64,000 nt of DNA from Chryseobacterium wanjuense. GTDB lineage: Bacteria > Bacteroidota > Bacteroidia > Flavobacteriales > Weeksellaceae. The translations under genes were made by a program, and so were the position numbers. Shown here in pieces: positions 26,469 through 34,512 of this stretch. The stretch covers positions 248,001 to 312,000 of the forward strand of contig NZ_FOIU01000001.1 in NCBI RefSeq assembly GCF_900111495.1. Reading direction: 5' to 3'. Positions within the stretch are counted from its first letter, which is position 1, and each line of letters opens with the position of its first letter. Under the pieces are notes generated by a model that had not been told where the DNA came from, ran no database searches, and saw only the letters and a list, made by a program, of their open reading frames with translations.

Positions 26469-27017
26469 TCAGTTTAAAGAGATATCTTCAGGTGAATTTG
26501 CCCACAGCAGAAATTCTCCTCCAAGATTTTGCATGATCGACTTCCAGAGTGTTTGATCGTTGGGAAGAGTGTAATCGAGGTTATAAACCTCTACTACAGT
26601 CCACATTTTTCTCTGGATCTCACCATCGAGCTGCAAAGGCGACCATCCGGAATATCCTGAGAAAATTTTCACATCTTCAATGCTGATTTCTTTATTTAAA
26701 ACCGCACTGATGATATTTTCGATGTCTTCCGTGAGATAAAATTCGTCGGTAATTTCAGTGTAAACTTCCGTTACCTTTTTGCCTTTTGCAATAAAGAAAA
26801 CTTTATCATTTTCCACAGGTCCGCCGTCGTAAACCTCTATTTTAAAATCGAAAAAATCTTTGAATTTACTACTCATCTGGCTGTTCTTTTTATTCAATAT
26901 CAATCCAAAAGCACCATGCTCGTTGTGCTCAATAATCAGCACTACCGATCTCGAAAAAATATCGCCGGAAATGTCTGGTGTGGAAATTAATATTTTACCT
27001 TTGTATGAGTAATTCAT
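26469..27017 (-). CDS. YqgE/AlgH family protein
   Basis: A 182-residue DUF179/YqgE protein. The pattern GKILISTPDISGDIFSRSVV, HGAFGLILNKK, VYDGGPVENDKVFF and FSGYSGWSPLQLDGEI is diagnostic. The exact role is not known. I start it at 27017 (MNYSYKGKIL) rather than 36 codons upstream, because the longer version overlaps the divergent pdxH start and its extra N-terminus does not look conserved. Confidence 0.88.
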   Translation of the reverse strand: MNYSYKGKILISTPDISGDIFSRSVVLIIEHNEHGAFGLILNKKNSQMSSKFKDFFDFKIEVYDGGPVENDKVFFIAKGKKVTEVYTEITDEFYLTEDIENIISAVLNKEISIEDVKIFSGYSGWSPLQLDGEIQRKMWTVVEVYNLDYTLPNDQTLWKSIMQNLGGEFLLWANSPEDISLN

Positions 27018-27041
27018 ACTCAAATTTAATAAAAAATATTT

Positions 27042-27686
27042 ATGGAAAACCTGCACGACAAAAGAAAAGTGTACGAGAAATCCCAACTTATTGAAAGTGA
27101 GATAAAACAAAATCCGATCGAGCAATTCCGGAATTGGTTTCTGGAAGCGAGCGAAAATCCTGCCATTTCGGAAGCCAATGCTATGGCGATTTCTACCATG
27201 GAAAATGATGGCTGCCCGCGTACAAGAATGGTTTTACTTAAAGCATATACCTACGAGGGTTTTATTTTTTACACCAATTATGAGAGTAGAAAAGGAAAAG
27301 CGATCGAAAAAAATCATAAAGCATGTCTCCATTTTTTCTGGCCAAACCTGGAAAGACAGATTATTATTAAAGCTGATGTAGAGCGTATTGCTGAGAATTT
27401 AAGTGACGGATATTTTCATTCAAGACCGAAAGGAAGCCAGCTTGGAGCGGCAGTTTCACCACAGAGTCAGGTCATTCCGAATCGTGAATTTTTGGAAGTA
27501 AAACTGAAAGATTTAGAAAAAGAATACGAAAATTCTGAAGTACCAAGACCTGAAAATTGGGGCGGATATATCGCAAAACCTTATGAAATAGAATTCTGGC
27601 AGGGAAGACCGAATCGACTGCACGACCGGATTATTTATGAATTGGTTGATGGGTTGGATTGGAAAATTTCCCGATTGGCTCCTTAG
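27042..27686 (+). CDS. pdxH: Pyridoxamine 5'-phosphate oxidase
   Basis: A 214-residue FMN enzyme that oxidises pyridoxamine- or pyridoxine-phosphate to PLP. Landmarks: MVLLKAYTYEGFIFYTNYES (FMN site), SRPKGSQLGAAVSPQSQVI, and a C-terminal NWGGYIAKPYEIEFWQGR with RLHDR. Full length. It is divergent from YqgE with 24 bp between starts. It serves the many PLP enzymes, including the aminotransferase at 23038. Confidence 0.93.
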   Translation: MENLHDKRKVYEKSQLIESEIKQNPIEQFRNWFLEASENPAISEANAMAISTMENDGCPRTRMVLLKAYTYEGFIFYTNYESRKGKAIEKNHKACLHFFWPNLERQIIIKADVERIAENLSDGYFHSRPKGSQLGAAVSPQSQVIPNREFLEVKLKDLEKEYENSEVPRPENWGGYIAKPYEIEFWQGRPNRLHDRIIYELVDGLDWKISRLAP

Positions 27687-27710
27687 ATTTTATTTTGATT
27701 ATAATATTGC

Positions 27711-27789
27711 AGATGCTTCGACTCCGCTCAGCATGACACCTCTACAAATATGTAGTAAAAACAGTTAGTATGAGGCTCTCGAAGCATCT
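27711..27789. repeat. 79-bp element with perfect 11-bp terminal inverted repeats
   Basis: Ends AGATGCTTCGA (27711-27721) and TCGAAGCATCT (27779-27789) are exact inverted copies. Inside, GACTCCGCTCAGCATGACA matches the element at 62176. It is a dispersed, palindromic intergenic repeat with no coding capacity. Confidence 0.75.
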
Positions 27790-27821
27790 ATACAGATATA
27801 ACAAATAAACTACTTAAACAC

Positions 27822-27849
27822 AAAAAAGGCTGTTTCACCGAAACAGCCT
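27822..27849 (-). terminator. Terminator of the HU gene
   Basis: AGGCTGTTT / AAACAGCCT stem with a 5-nt loop, and an A-run that becomes the U-tract on the minus strand. Confidence 0.88.
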
Positions 27850-27870
27850 CTAATTTTTTAATCTGAATGA

Positions 27871-28161
27871 TTATTTTTTCTTAGCTCCAGAAACTGCGTT
27901 TGATAGATCAGCTCCAGCTTTGAATTTAGCAACTTTTTTAGCAGCAATTTTGATTGGTTTTTTAGTTGCAGGGTTGATACCTTGTCTAGCTGCTCTCTCA
28001 GCTACTGAGAAAGTTCCGAAACCTACTAAAGAAACTTTTCCGTCTTTTTTCTTTAATGTAGAAGTTACGTTACCAATGAAAGATTCTAAAGCAGCTTTAG
28101 CTGCAACTTTAGTGATTCCTGCATCTTTTGCGATTGCGTCGATTAATTCAGACTTGTTCAT
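27871..28161 (-). CDS. HU-family DNA-binding protein
   Basis: A 96-residue histone-like protein. MNKSELIDAIAKDAGITKVAAKAAL is the helical dimer part, followed by VSLVGFGTFSVAERAARQG and NPATKKPIKI, the DNA-binding arm (here RQGINPATKKP). It compacts and bends DNA as a dimer. The alanine/lysine-rich tail is usual. It has a near-consensus promoter and its own terminator. Confidence 0.94.
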   Translation of the reverse strand: MNKSELIDAIAKDAGITKVAAKAALESFIGNVTSTLKKKDGKVSLVGFGTFSVAERAARQGINPATKKPIKIAAKKVAKFKAGADLSNAVSGAKKK

Positions 28162-28195
28162 AATTTTTAATATTAAAGTTAGTTCGTAATTATAG

Positions 28196-28225
28196 CAAAT
28201 ATAATACTATTTTCTAAATGTGCAA
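28196..28225 (-). promoter_or_regulatory. Consensus Bacteroidota promoter of the HU gene
   Basis: On the minus strand: TTG (28225-28223), 19-bp spacer, TATATTTG (28203-28196). It matches TTG-N17-23-TAnnTTTG exactly and gives a leader of about 30 nt. Confidence 0.75.
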
Positions 28226-28548
28226 TTTTTTTATGAAAATATGTATAAATTTTTTGATTTTCGATGAAATTGGTTAAAATATGATAATTCCACTTTTTAC
28301 GAAAAATCTACGTTACGCGTTACTAAAATCATGCCAAATGCTTATGTGTATTGACTTTATGAAAATTGTTAAATTATTTCTTACATTTATTAAATCCTAA
28401 ATTTCGTGTAAACTATTAATGGATTTGATGATATGATTGTAGATTTGCTAAGTAAAATCACAAAAAATTATTTTTAATAAAATTAAATCACTGTGTATCT
28501 GGTAGTTTTAAAATCATTGTAAAAGCCAATTTTATAAATTTTTATTAA
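28226..28548. other. AT-rich divergent intergenic region
   Basis: It separates the HU and panD starts. No gene, repeat or structured RNA was recognised apart from the two promoters at its edges (the panD -7 box TAAATTTG is at 28549-28556). Confidence 0.5.
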
Positions 28549-28560
28549 TAAATTTGCATC

Positions 28561-28911
28561 ATGTTAATAGAAGTTTTTAAGTCTAAGATTCACAGGGTAA
28601 GAGTTACGGCTTCAGACCTTAATTATATTGGGAGTATTACGATCGATGAAGATCTTATTGAAGCTGCCGGATTGGTAGTCGGAGAAAGGGTTTATATCGT
28701 AAATGTGAATAACGGGGAGCGTTTCGATACCTACGTTATCAAAGGAAAAAGGAAATCAGGAGAAGTTTGTCTGAATGGTCCTGCAGCAAGAAAAGTACAG
28801 AAAGACGATATCATCATCATCATCGCTTATGCACAGATGACGCCTGAAGAAGCAAAAACTTTCCAGCCGAAGATCGTTTTCCCGGACGAAAAAACAAATC
28901 TTTTGACATAA
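28561..28911 (+). CDS. panD: Aspartate 1-decarboxylase
   Basis: A 116-residue pyruvoyl enzyme that makes beta-alanine for coenzyme A. The self-cleavage site Gly24-Ser25 is in NYIGSITID; Ser25 becomes the pyruvoyl group. [12 protein letters not shown] and [10 protein letters not shown] are also diagnostic. The start lies 4 bp after a TAAATTTG -7 box, so the transcript is nearly leaderless. A flippase-like gene follows after 4 bp, an arrangement suggesting one transcript. Confidence 0.93.
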   Translation: MLIEVFKSKIHRVRVTASDLNYIGSITIDEDLIEAAGLVVGERVYIVNVNNGERFDTYVIKGKRKSGEVCLNGPAARKVQKDDIIIIIAYAQMTPEEAKTFQPKIVFPDEKTNLLT

Positions 28912-28915
28912 TCCG

Positions 28916-29941
28916 ATGGAGAAAAAATCAAAAAGTCCTTTAAAATCAATACTTACAATAGTAATTTCGCTTGCTTTTGCAGGCTTTTTTTTATGGTTTG
29001 CCCTGAAAGGATTAGATTTTAAGGTGATCCAAAAATCATTATCCAAGGCAAATTACTGGTGGGTTTTGTTTGCAGCCTGTTTCGGGATTTCTGCCTATTG
29101 GTTCAGGGCGATCCGTTGGAATCTGATGCTGGAACCGATGGGACACAACATTTCCAATGCCAATTCGCTTTGGTCGATATCTTTTGGATATTTAATGAAC
29201 CTTACCATTCCGAGAAGTGGTGAAGTAGCGAGGGCAACAGCTTTGTATGGAGTAGAAAAAGTACCTGTTGATCAGTCTTTCGGGACGATTATTCTTGAAA
29301 GGGTGGTGGATTTGGTTTGTATGATTGCTTTCTTAGGACTTACTTTAATATTTAAATATGAAGCGATTCTTTCTTTTTACGAAAATTCAGGAATTAATTT
29401 TAATCCGAATAAAGTGTTAATTGGCTTATCTATATTAATTGTCGGAGTCATTTTATTCTTTGTATTAAGAAAAAGATTAGCTAATATTCCATTACTGGGA
29501 AAAATTATCAATTTTATTGATGGTATTTTTCAGGGATTAACATCCATTTTTAAATTAAAACAAAAAGGAAAATTCATCCTTTACACATTAGGAATCTGGA
29601 TGTCATATTATTTTGCAGCTTATCTCGTATGTTTTGCATTGCCTGAAACTTCAAACTTTACTTTTGCAGACGGGTTTTTAATCATTGTCGTAGGAACATT
29701 GGGAATGATGATTCCTGCAAGCGGCGGGATCGGAGCATTCAACCTAGCGATGAAGTATGGCTTTATGGCCTTATTTATTTCTATGGGAAAAAGTGCCGAA
29801 CAGGGCGGTGAAATAGGATTAACCTATTCTTTTATTTCATTACCGATGCAGATTGTGATCATGCTGGTGATGGGCTTAATTTCTATTCCGATGCTGGCGA
29901 AAGCAAGAAATAATATCGTAGCAGAAAAAGAAATTTATTAA
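28916..29941 (+). CDS. Flippase-like / lysylphosphatidylglycerol synthase membrane-domain protein
   Basis: A 341-residue polytopic protein of the UPF0104/LPG-synthase transmembrane family, with about eight membrane helices. Landmarks: YWFRAIRWNLMLEPMG, NLTIPRSGEVARATALYGVE and MIPASGGIGAFNLAMKYG. It lacks the soluble aminoacyl-transfer domain of MprF, so it is probably a lipid flippase rather than a lysyl-PG synthase. It shares a transcript with panD. Confidence 0.82.
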   Translation: MEKKSKSPLKSILTIVISLAFAGFFLWFALKGLDFKVIQKSLSKANYWWVLFAACFGISAYWFRAIRWNLMLEPMGHNISNANSLWSISFGYLMNLTIPRSGEVARATALYGVEKVPVDQSFGTIILERVVDLVCMIAFLGLTLIFKYEAILSFYENSGINFNPNKVLIGLSILIVGVILFFVLRKRLANIPLLGKIINFIDGIFQGLTSIFKLKQKGKFILYTLGIWMSYYFAAYLVCFALPETSNFTFADGFLIIVVGTLGMMIPASGGIGAFNLAMKYGFMALFISMGKSAEQGGEIGLTYSFISLPMQIVIMLVMGLISIPMLAKARNNIVAEKEIY

Positions 29942-29974
29942 TTATCTTGTTTAAAACGTATTATATAGCATAAA

Positions 29975-30045
29975 GTTTGTCATCCTGAAAAGGTCTCAAC
30001 TTTGTAAAATTAAAATTGCGTCTGGGTCCTTCCAGGATGACAAAC
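29975..30045. repeat. GTTTGTCATCCTG inverted-repeat element
   Basis: GTTTGTCATCCTG at 29975-29987 and its exact reverse complement at 30033-30045, around a 45-nt centre. The next stretch, to about 30132, has further repeat-like words (AAACGCCTTTGCG, CCTTTGCGTTTAAAC). This is a dispersed intergenic element, not coding. Confidence 0.7.
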
Positions 30046-30173
30046 GTACTGCTCAATTGCTGAGTGAAACGCCTTTGCGAATGAAAATATCCGTAGCAAA
30101 ATTCCAAAAAACTTTGCTATCCTTTGCGTTTAAACAGAAGTATAATTTTTAGATAAAACAAAATTAAAAATAT

Positions 30174-30204
30174 AAATCCGGTCAAAAAATGATCGGATTT
30201 TTTT
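30174..30204 (+). terminator. Terminator downstream of the panD-flippase operon
   Basis: AAATCCGGTC / GATCGGATTT stem with one wobble, a 7-nt loop and a T-tail. It lies 230 bp after the stop, beyond the repeat elements. Confidence 0.8.
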
Positions 30205-30337
30205 ATAGTAAACTCAGACGAAATTTCAATTTTTTATATTTTGCAATTTACATAATTTTTTGTCACAAAATATTTTGGAAAATTCCTAAATCAGCCATAA
30301 CTTCGATATAAGAATTCATAAAACACATAGCATAATT

Positions 30338-30913
30338 ATGGCAATTAATTTACAGAAAGGACAAAGAATTGAAATCGGATTTACAAAAATGACCATCGGT
30401 CTTGGATGGGATCCTAATGAAGGAAGAGGATATGATTTTGACCTTGATGCTTCGGCAATTATGATCGATGCCGGCAGAAAATTGGTGAATGAGGAATATT
30501 TTGTTTTTTATAATAATTTACAGTCGCCGGACGGAGCCCTGACTCATACGGGAGACGATCCCAGCGGTAAAAACAGCGATGGAGACGATGATGAAGCCAT
30601 TATTGTAGATCTTGAAAAAGTAGACGAAAGGGTAGAGGAAATTCTCTTCGTGGTTACCATAGAAGATTTTGAAAGAAGAAAACAAAATTTCGGGCAGGTA
30701 AGAAATTCCTACATCAGGATTATTGATAACATCAGCAATCAGGAAATTGCAAAATATGAGCTGGACGAAGATTTCTCCATCGAAACAGGAGTAGAGTTCG
30801 GAAGATTATACAAACGTAATGGAAGCTGGAAATTTGAAGCTTCAGGAACCGGCTACAGAGCAGACCTCGCTTTCTTCCTTGAAAAGTATTACCAGGGTCA
30901 AATCATCAAATAA
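30338..30913 (+). CDS. TerD-family protein (first of two)
   Basis: A 191-residue TerD-fold protein. It begins MAINLQKGQRIEIGF and has the calcium-binding acid clusters YDFDLDASA (about 31-39) and TGDDPSGKNSDGDDDEA (about 72-88), then VVTIEDFERRKQNFGQVRNS. TerD proteins occur in tellurite/stress gene sets and are thought to act at the membrane in metal or stress signalling. The second TerD gene follows after 2 bp. No TerC, TerB or TerZ-type gene is in the window. Confidence 0.9.
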   Translation: MAINLQKGQRIEIGFTKMTIGLGWDPNEGRGYDFDLDASAIMIDAGRKLVNEEYFVFYNNLQSPDGALTHTGDDPSGKNSDGDDDEAIIVDLEKVDERVEEILFVVTIEDFERRKQNFGQVRNSYIRIIDNISNQEIAKYELDEDFSIETGVEFGRLYKRNGSWKFEASGTGYRADLAFFLEKYYQGQIIK

Positions 30914-30915
30914 AT

Positions 30916-31593
30916 ATGGCAATCAATTTACAGAAAGGTCAGACGATCAATCTGAGAAAAAATGAGCTCGGAAACAACGTTTATGATCTTTCAACCGTAA
31001 CGATCGGTTTGGGTTGGGATGTTCGCCGACAGGGCGGATTTTTGGGAAGTCTGTTTGGGATGAACGATGGCCCTGATTATGATCTTGATGCTGTTGCTTT
31101 TCTTTTGGACGAAAACGGCAAAGTGGCAGATCTGGGAAAAACGTTTTTCTCCGGCAACGGAAGGGAAATTGTGCTTTATCAGAGTGATGTTATTTATTTT
31201 AATTCGATGCGGCATCCCAGCGGAAAAATCTGGCTCACAGGCGATAACAGAACCGGGGCGGGCGATGGCGACGACGAACAGATTATTGTAAAGCTGGATC
31301 AGCTGGATGAGCGTTACCAAAAAATCGTATTTGTGGTTTCCATTTACAACGGAATTGTCAACAGACAGCATTTCGGAATGATTAAAAATGCTTTTATCAG
31401 GGCGGTTGACGCGCGGGGAAAAGAAATTACAAAATTCAGCCTTTCCGGTGATGCGAGCATGAACGGGATGTGTTCAATGATTTTTGCAGAGGCATATCGG
31501 CACAATGGCGACTGGAAATTCCGGGCGATCGGAGAGCCTTACCAGACGGATAATTTTATTGAAGTAATCGTCCCATTTATGTATAGAAAATAA
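30916..31593 (+). CDS. TerD-family protein (second of two)
   Basis: A 225-residue paralogue of the preceding gene. It opens with the same MAINLQKGQ. The first acid loop is DYDLDAVAF and the second is TGDNRTGAGDGDDEQI. It has an extra loop near RRQGGFLGSLFGMNDG before the first loop. The pair arose by tandem duplication and is probably co-transcribed. A large hairpin terminator follows. Confidence 0.9.
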   Translation: MAINLQKGQTINLRKNELGNNVYDLSTVTIGLGWDVRRQGGFLGSLFGMNDGPDYDLDAVAFLLDENGKVADLGKTFFSGNGREIVLYQSDVIYFNSMRHPSGKIWLTGDNRTGAGDGDDEQIIVKLDQLDERYQKIVFVVSIYNGIVNRQHFGMIKNAFIRAVDARGKEITKFSLSGDASMNGMCSMIFAEAYRHNGDWKFRAIGEPYQTDNFIEVIVPFMYRK

Positions 31594-31598
31594 AGTGT

Positions 31599-31656
31599 GC
31601 TGTCTCAAAATCCAAATTATTTTCTTTGATAATCTGTTTTTTGAGATAGCTTTTTA
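31599..31656 (+). terminator. Terminator after the TerD pair
   Basis: GCTGTCTCAAAA / TTTTGAGATAGC around a 28-nt spacer, then TTTTTATTTT. It lies between convergent genes. Confidence 0.75.
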
Positions 31657-32175
31657 TTTTAAGCTTATTTTCAATCCCATTTCTTTTTTCATATGCAATA
31701 AAACTTCTGCATTTCCTTTGGCATCATCGACGGGATGATGCGTGTGCTCTGTTTTTCTCAAATGTTTCCATTGGGCAAATGTATCCTTTTCCATGCCGCA
31801 GTAAAGGTCTGAAAGTCTTCTCGATGAATAACCGAACGGATTTCTTCCGATAAAATGATGGAAATACCAACAGATAAACATCCAGTCGAAACCATTATTA
31901 TCACTAATGAAAATCGGTCTTCCTTTAGAATTTTCTTTAATCCATTCTTCGAACTTGAGCATCACTTCTTCCGGATCATCAAATGCCATGGTTTCTTCCC
32001 TGCTGAAGCCTGATACCGCCAATGCATCCGGATTGAACTTTTCGGAAATGGGTTTTAATTTTCCATAAAAGGTAGTTTCCAGATCATCATCTACGAGTAC
32101 AGCCCCGAAACAGATCATCGAAAAATCTCCTGGAATAGGACCGTCGGATTCTATGTCTACCATGATGTAACTCAT
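31654..32175 (-). CDS. 3'-5' exonuclease/exoribonuclease (Rv2179c-like)
   Basis: A 173-residue DEDDh nuclease. MVDIESDGPIPG carries D7 and E9; NNGFDWMFICWYF the second Asp; HHPVDDAKGNAE the catalytic His and last Asp. The layout resembles the small Rv2179c-type exoribonucleases. It is unrelated in detail to the DnaQ-type enzyme at 12839. It ends a minus-strand series, but a 241-bp gap separates it from the next gene. Confidence 0.85.
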   Translation of the reverse strand: MSYIMVDIESDGPIPGDFSMICFGAVLVDDDLETTFYGKLKPISEKFNPDALAVSGFSREETMAFDDPEEVMLKFEEWIKENSKGRPIFISDNNGFDWMFICWYFHHFIGRNPFGYSSRRLSDLYCGMEKDTFAQWKHLRKTEHTHHPVDDAKGNAEVLLHMKKEMGLKISLK

Positions 32176-32416
32176 ATTCTTAATGTGTTTTTTTTAAGTT
32201 AAAATAATTTTCATCATTCTCAAAAACAGAAAATGAATTTCACTTAGACTAATATATTGAAAATATTCTCCGGAAATCTAATGTTTATAAAAGTTAAAAT
32301 AGATTTTTATTCAATTAATTTCCTCCACCTGCTCTATTCGATTCCTCAAATTTCACCTGCTTCGTCGCTCCCTGAATAATTTGTTCCGGGAAAATTTTAA
32401 TCGATTAAAAATGAAT

Positions 32417-33040
32417 TTAAAAATCGTGAAGCGTAATGATCGGACCTTTATAAAACTTGGTAGAATCGTACAGATCGACAAACTGATTGTACATATCTTC
32501 CTGGGATAAAGTTTCAGGGTTTTTGGATTTGAATTGATCTTCTGCATAAGAAAATAAATCCTTGTAATCGGATTTCAGGAAATCTGAGAGGATATGTTCT
32601 TTTCCTTTTTCTTTGTTGATTAATCCGGTGAATAATATTCCGTAAACGAGAAAACGATTAAAATTTTCTGCATCGAAAACATAATTTAAATTTCTTTTGG
32701 AATATTTTTCATAATCCGACAAAATCTGCTGAAAACTCTGAATATTGGAAGATTGGGGAATTTCATAAAAAAGATCAATCCCGTGAATGAAAAGCTGTGT
32801 TTTTACTTCTTCAGGATCGGTTTTATATTTTGCATTGAACCATTCGAAAAGGTTTAATAATTCCTCTTTGGAAAGGCTGTCAACATTGTCCAGTACTTTC
32901 TTTTTGATGAGTTCGAGGCTTGTTTTTTTGTCATCCTGCATGTACTGAAGGATACTGTCTTCTTCGCGGCAGAGTTTATTGTACAAATTGATTTTTGCAG
33001 TAACAGGATTTGTTTTAATGAAATAAAGTTCTTCTGCCAT
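32417..33040 (-). CDS. Hypothetical protein, 207 residues
   Basis: Not recognised. It is a soluble, largely helical protein with many Lys, Glu, Phe and Tyr (ELYFIKTNPVTAKINLYNKL, LSKEELLNLFEWFNAKYKTD). There is no signal peptide and no obvious motif. Start chosen at MAEELYF (33040). It lies 125 bp from the next minus-strand gene, among other small genes of unknown role. Confidence 0.6.
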   Translation of the reverse strand: MAEELYFIKTNPVTAKINLYNKLCREEDSILQYMQDDKKTSLELIKKKVLDNVDSLSKEELLNLFEWFNAKYKTDPEEVKTQLFIHGIDLFYEIPQSSNIQSFQQILSDYEKYSKRNLNYVFDAENFNRFLVYGILFTGLINKEKGKEHILSDFLKSDYKDLFSYAEDQFKSKNPETLSQEDMYNQFVDLYDSTKFYKGPIITLHDF

Positions 33041-33165
33041 AATTCTTATGCAACGCCTAGCTTTCAACGTTTTCTACTCTAAGGTAACGAAAAAAATTAC
33101 ATGAATTGAAGATATGGTATTATTTCATAATTATTTTATAATCAGTTTATGAAGGTTAGTTATTT

Positions 33166-33852
33166 TTATTTATTAAAAATAGGAAGATCTTTTAATTCGT
33201 CTCTAAACACAACTTCTTCGATTGCCTGATTAATCATGTTTCGAACCTTTGTAAGAGGATGTTCCGGAAATTCTGCGTCATATTCTTCCTTTTCAGATTT
33301 ATTCATCCGAGTTCCTTCTTTGAACGTCGGATCGTAGGGGTCTTCAAACCAATTTTTAAGTCCGTTATCATCAAAAGTAACTTCACCACTTTCTAAAAAT
33401 TTATTTAATACAAAAGCGTCACGAATTCCCGTAGTTCCAACTTCAACGGCTTGTGTTTTAATCACAAAACTGCAATTTTCGAAAGGAATTGTAACCGACG
33501 CGAGATAGCTCATTCCTTTTTCGGGTTGAGGGAATTTAAATATCGTTTTTACGCTTGGAAAACCTTTAAGATTGAAGGTTGATACTTCGATAATTCCACC
33601 ACCTGAATCCGCAACTGAGCGATGAAAACTTCTCAAAGCGTCAATATCTTTAATCGTTGGCAAATCGGGAGGAATATTGAAAAAATAAATTGAAATCAGA
33701 GCGCTTTGTTCAGGATTTACCCAAACTATTTCTCCATCGTTTTTCTCTACAATATCCCATCCAAAAGTGGGAATAGAAATGGAATTGATATTTACAGGAT
33801 TTGTATTTGCCGGCTTTTCAGCAGGTTTTCTTTTCTTAAAAAAATTAAACAT
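33166..33852 (-). CDS. Hypothetical protein, 228 residues
   Basis: Not recognised. It is soluble, with a short basic N-terminus (MFNFFKKRKPAEKP), then IPTFGWDIVEKNDGEIVWVN and mixed alpha/beta sequence. It ends in an acidic helix (NMINQAIEEVVFRDELKDL). Clustering with a Pmp3-like peptide, a TPR protein and another unknown might indicate a small self-defence or immunity locus, but nothing confirms this. Confidence 0.55.
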   Translation of the reverse strand: MFNFFKKRKPAEKPANTNPVNINSISIPTFGWDIVEKNDGEIVWVNPEQSALISIYFFNIPPDLPTIKDIDALRSFHRSVADSGGGIIEVSTFNLKGFPSVKTIFKFPQPEKGMSYLASVTIPFENCSFVIKTQAVEVGTTGIRDAFVLNKFLESGEVTFDDNGLKNWFEDPYDPTFKEGTRMNKSEKEEYDAEFPEHPLTKVRNMINQAIEEVVFRDELKDLPIFNK

Positions 33853-33878
33853 ATTTTAGTTGTGTTTTTTTATTGAGA

Positions 33879-34079
33879 TTATCTTTTATTTTCCTTCATA
33901 GCACGAATTAATCTGTCGTTTCGTTTGTCTGCTCTTTCGTTATTTAAAGACAAAACAGCCCAAATTGCCGCAGGAAGCCAACCTATGAGTGTGATTTGTA
34001 ATATTAAACAGATGATTCCAGTTAAAATTTTTCCGCGAACCATGAAAGATAGAAAGGGTAGTAGGATGGCGAGTAACAT
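33879..34079 (-). CDS. Small Pmp3/YqaE-family membrane peptide
   Basis: A 66-residue protein with two membrane helices (ILLPFLSFMVRGKILTG, IICLILQITLIGWLPAAIWAV), the Pmp3/UPF0057 layout, and a charged tail. Members occur widely; in yeast they affect membrane potential. It is 26 bp upstream of the 228-residue unknown. Confidence 0.75.
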   Translation of the reverse strand: MLLAILLPFLSFMVRGKILTGIICLILQITLIGWLPAAIWAVLSLNNERADKRNDRLIRAMKENKR

Positions 34080-34100
34080 AATTTATGATTTTAATTATTA

Positions 34101-34484
34101 TTAATGAGATTGAGGATCAAAATACGCCTTAAAAGTAAGCGGATCTTCTTTTTTATCTTCCGCAATTTCAAGATATTCGTGATATTCTTCCGCATGCATT
34201 CCCAACCCAACCATTACAATAGCAAGGTTGATGTAAAGATTTTTGTCTTCCGAGCCTAACCGTAAAGCGGTTTTTAAATATTCTATAGCAGTTTCATTTT
34301 CGCCCATATCAGAATAAATGGCTCCCATGTCGATTAAAGCAGAAGTGTTTTCGGGCTCGATCAGCAAAATTTCATCCAGTTCTTTGATGAGAAGATCGTT
34401 GATTTCGTCCCAATGATCTTCGTTTTCAAATCTTTTGGCCTGGAGTTTTTTTATGTTTTGGAGGCGTTGAGGGATGTTATTCAT
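34101..34484 (-). CDS. Tetratricopeptide-repeat protein
   Basis: A 127-residue protein with at least two TPR-like helix pairs (ENTSALIDMGAIYSDMGENE, TAIEYLKTALRLGSEDKNLY, INLAIVMVGLGMHAEEYHEY). It is probably a protein-binding scaffold. It lies 21 bp upstream of the Pmp3-like gene; co-transcription is likely. Confidence 0.7.
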   Translation of the reverse strand: MNNIPQRLQNIKKLQAKRFENEDHWDEINDLLIKELDEILLIEPENTSALIDMGAIYSDMGENETAIEYLKTALRLGSEDKNLYINLAIVMVGLGMHAEEYHEYLEIAEDKKEDPLTFKAYFDPQSH

Positions 34485-34512
34485 TGTATTTAAAGCAAAT
34501 TAAAATTAATTC

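Noticed and set aside
30338..31593. A complete tellurite-resistance operon
   Set aside because: Only the two TerD genes are present; no TerB, TerC, TerZ or similar gene is seen next to them.
31599..31650. GCTGTCTCAAAA / TTTTGAGATAGC as ends of an insertion sequence remnant
   Set aside because: The arms are only 50 bp apart with no target duplication seen, and the following T-run and position between convergent genes fit a terminator better.
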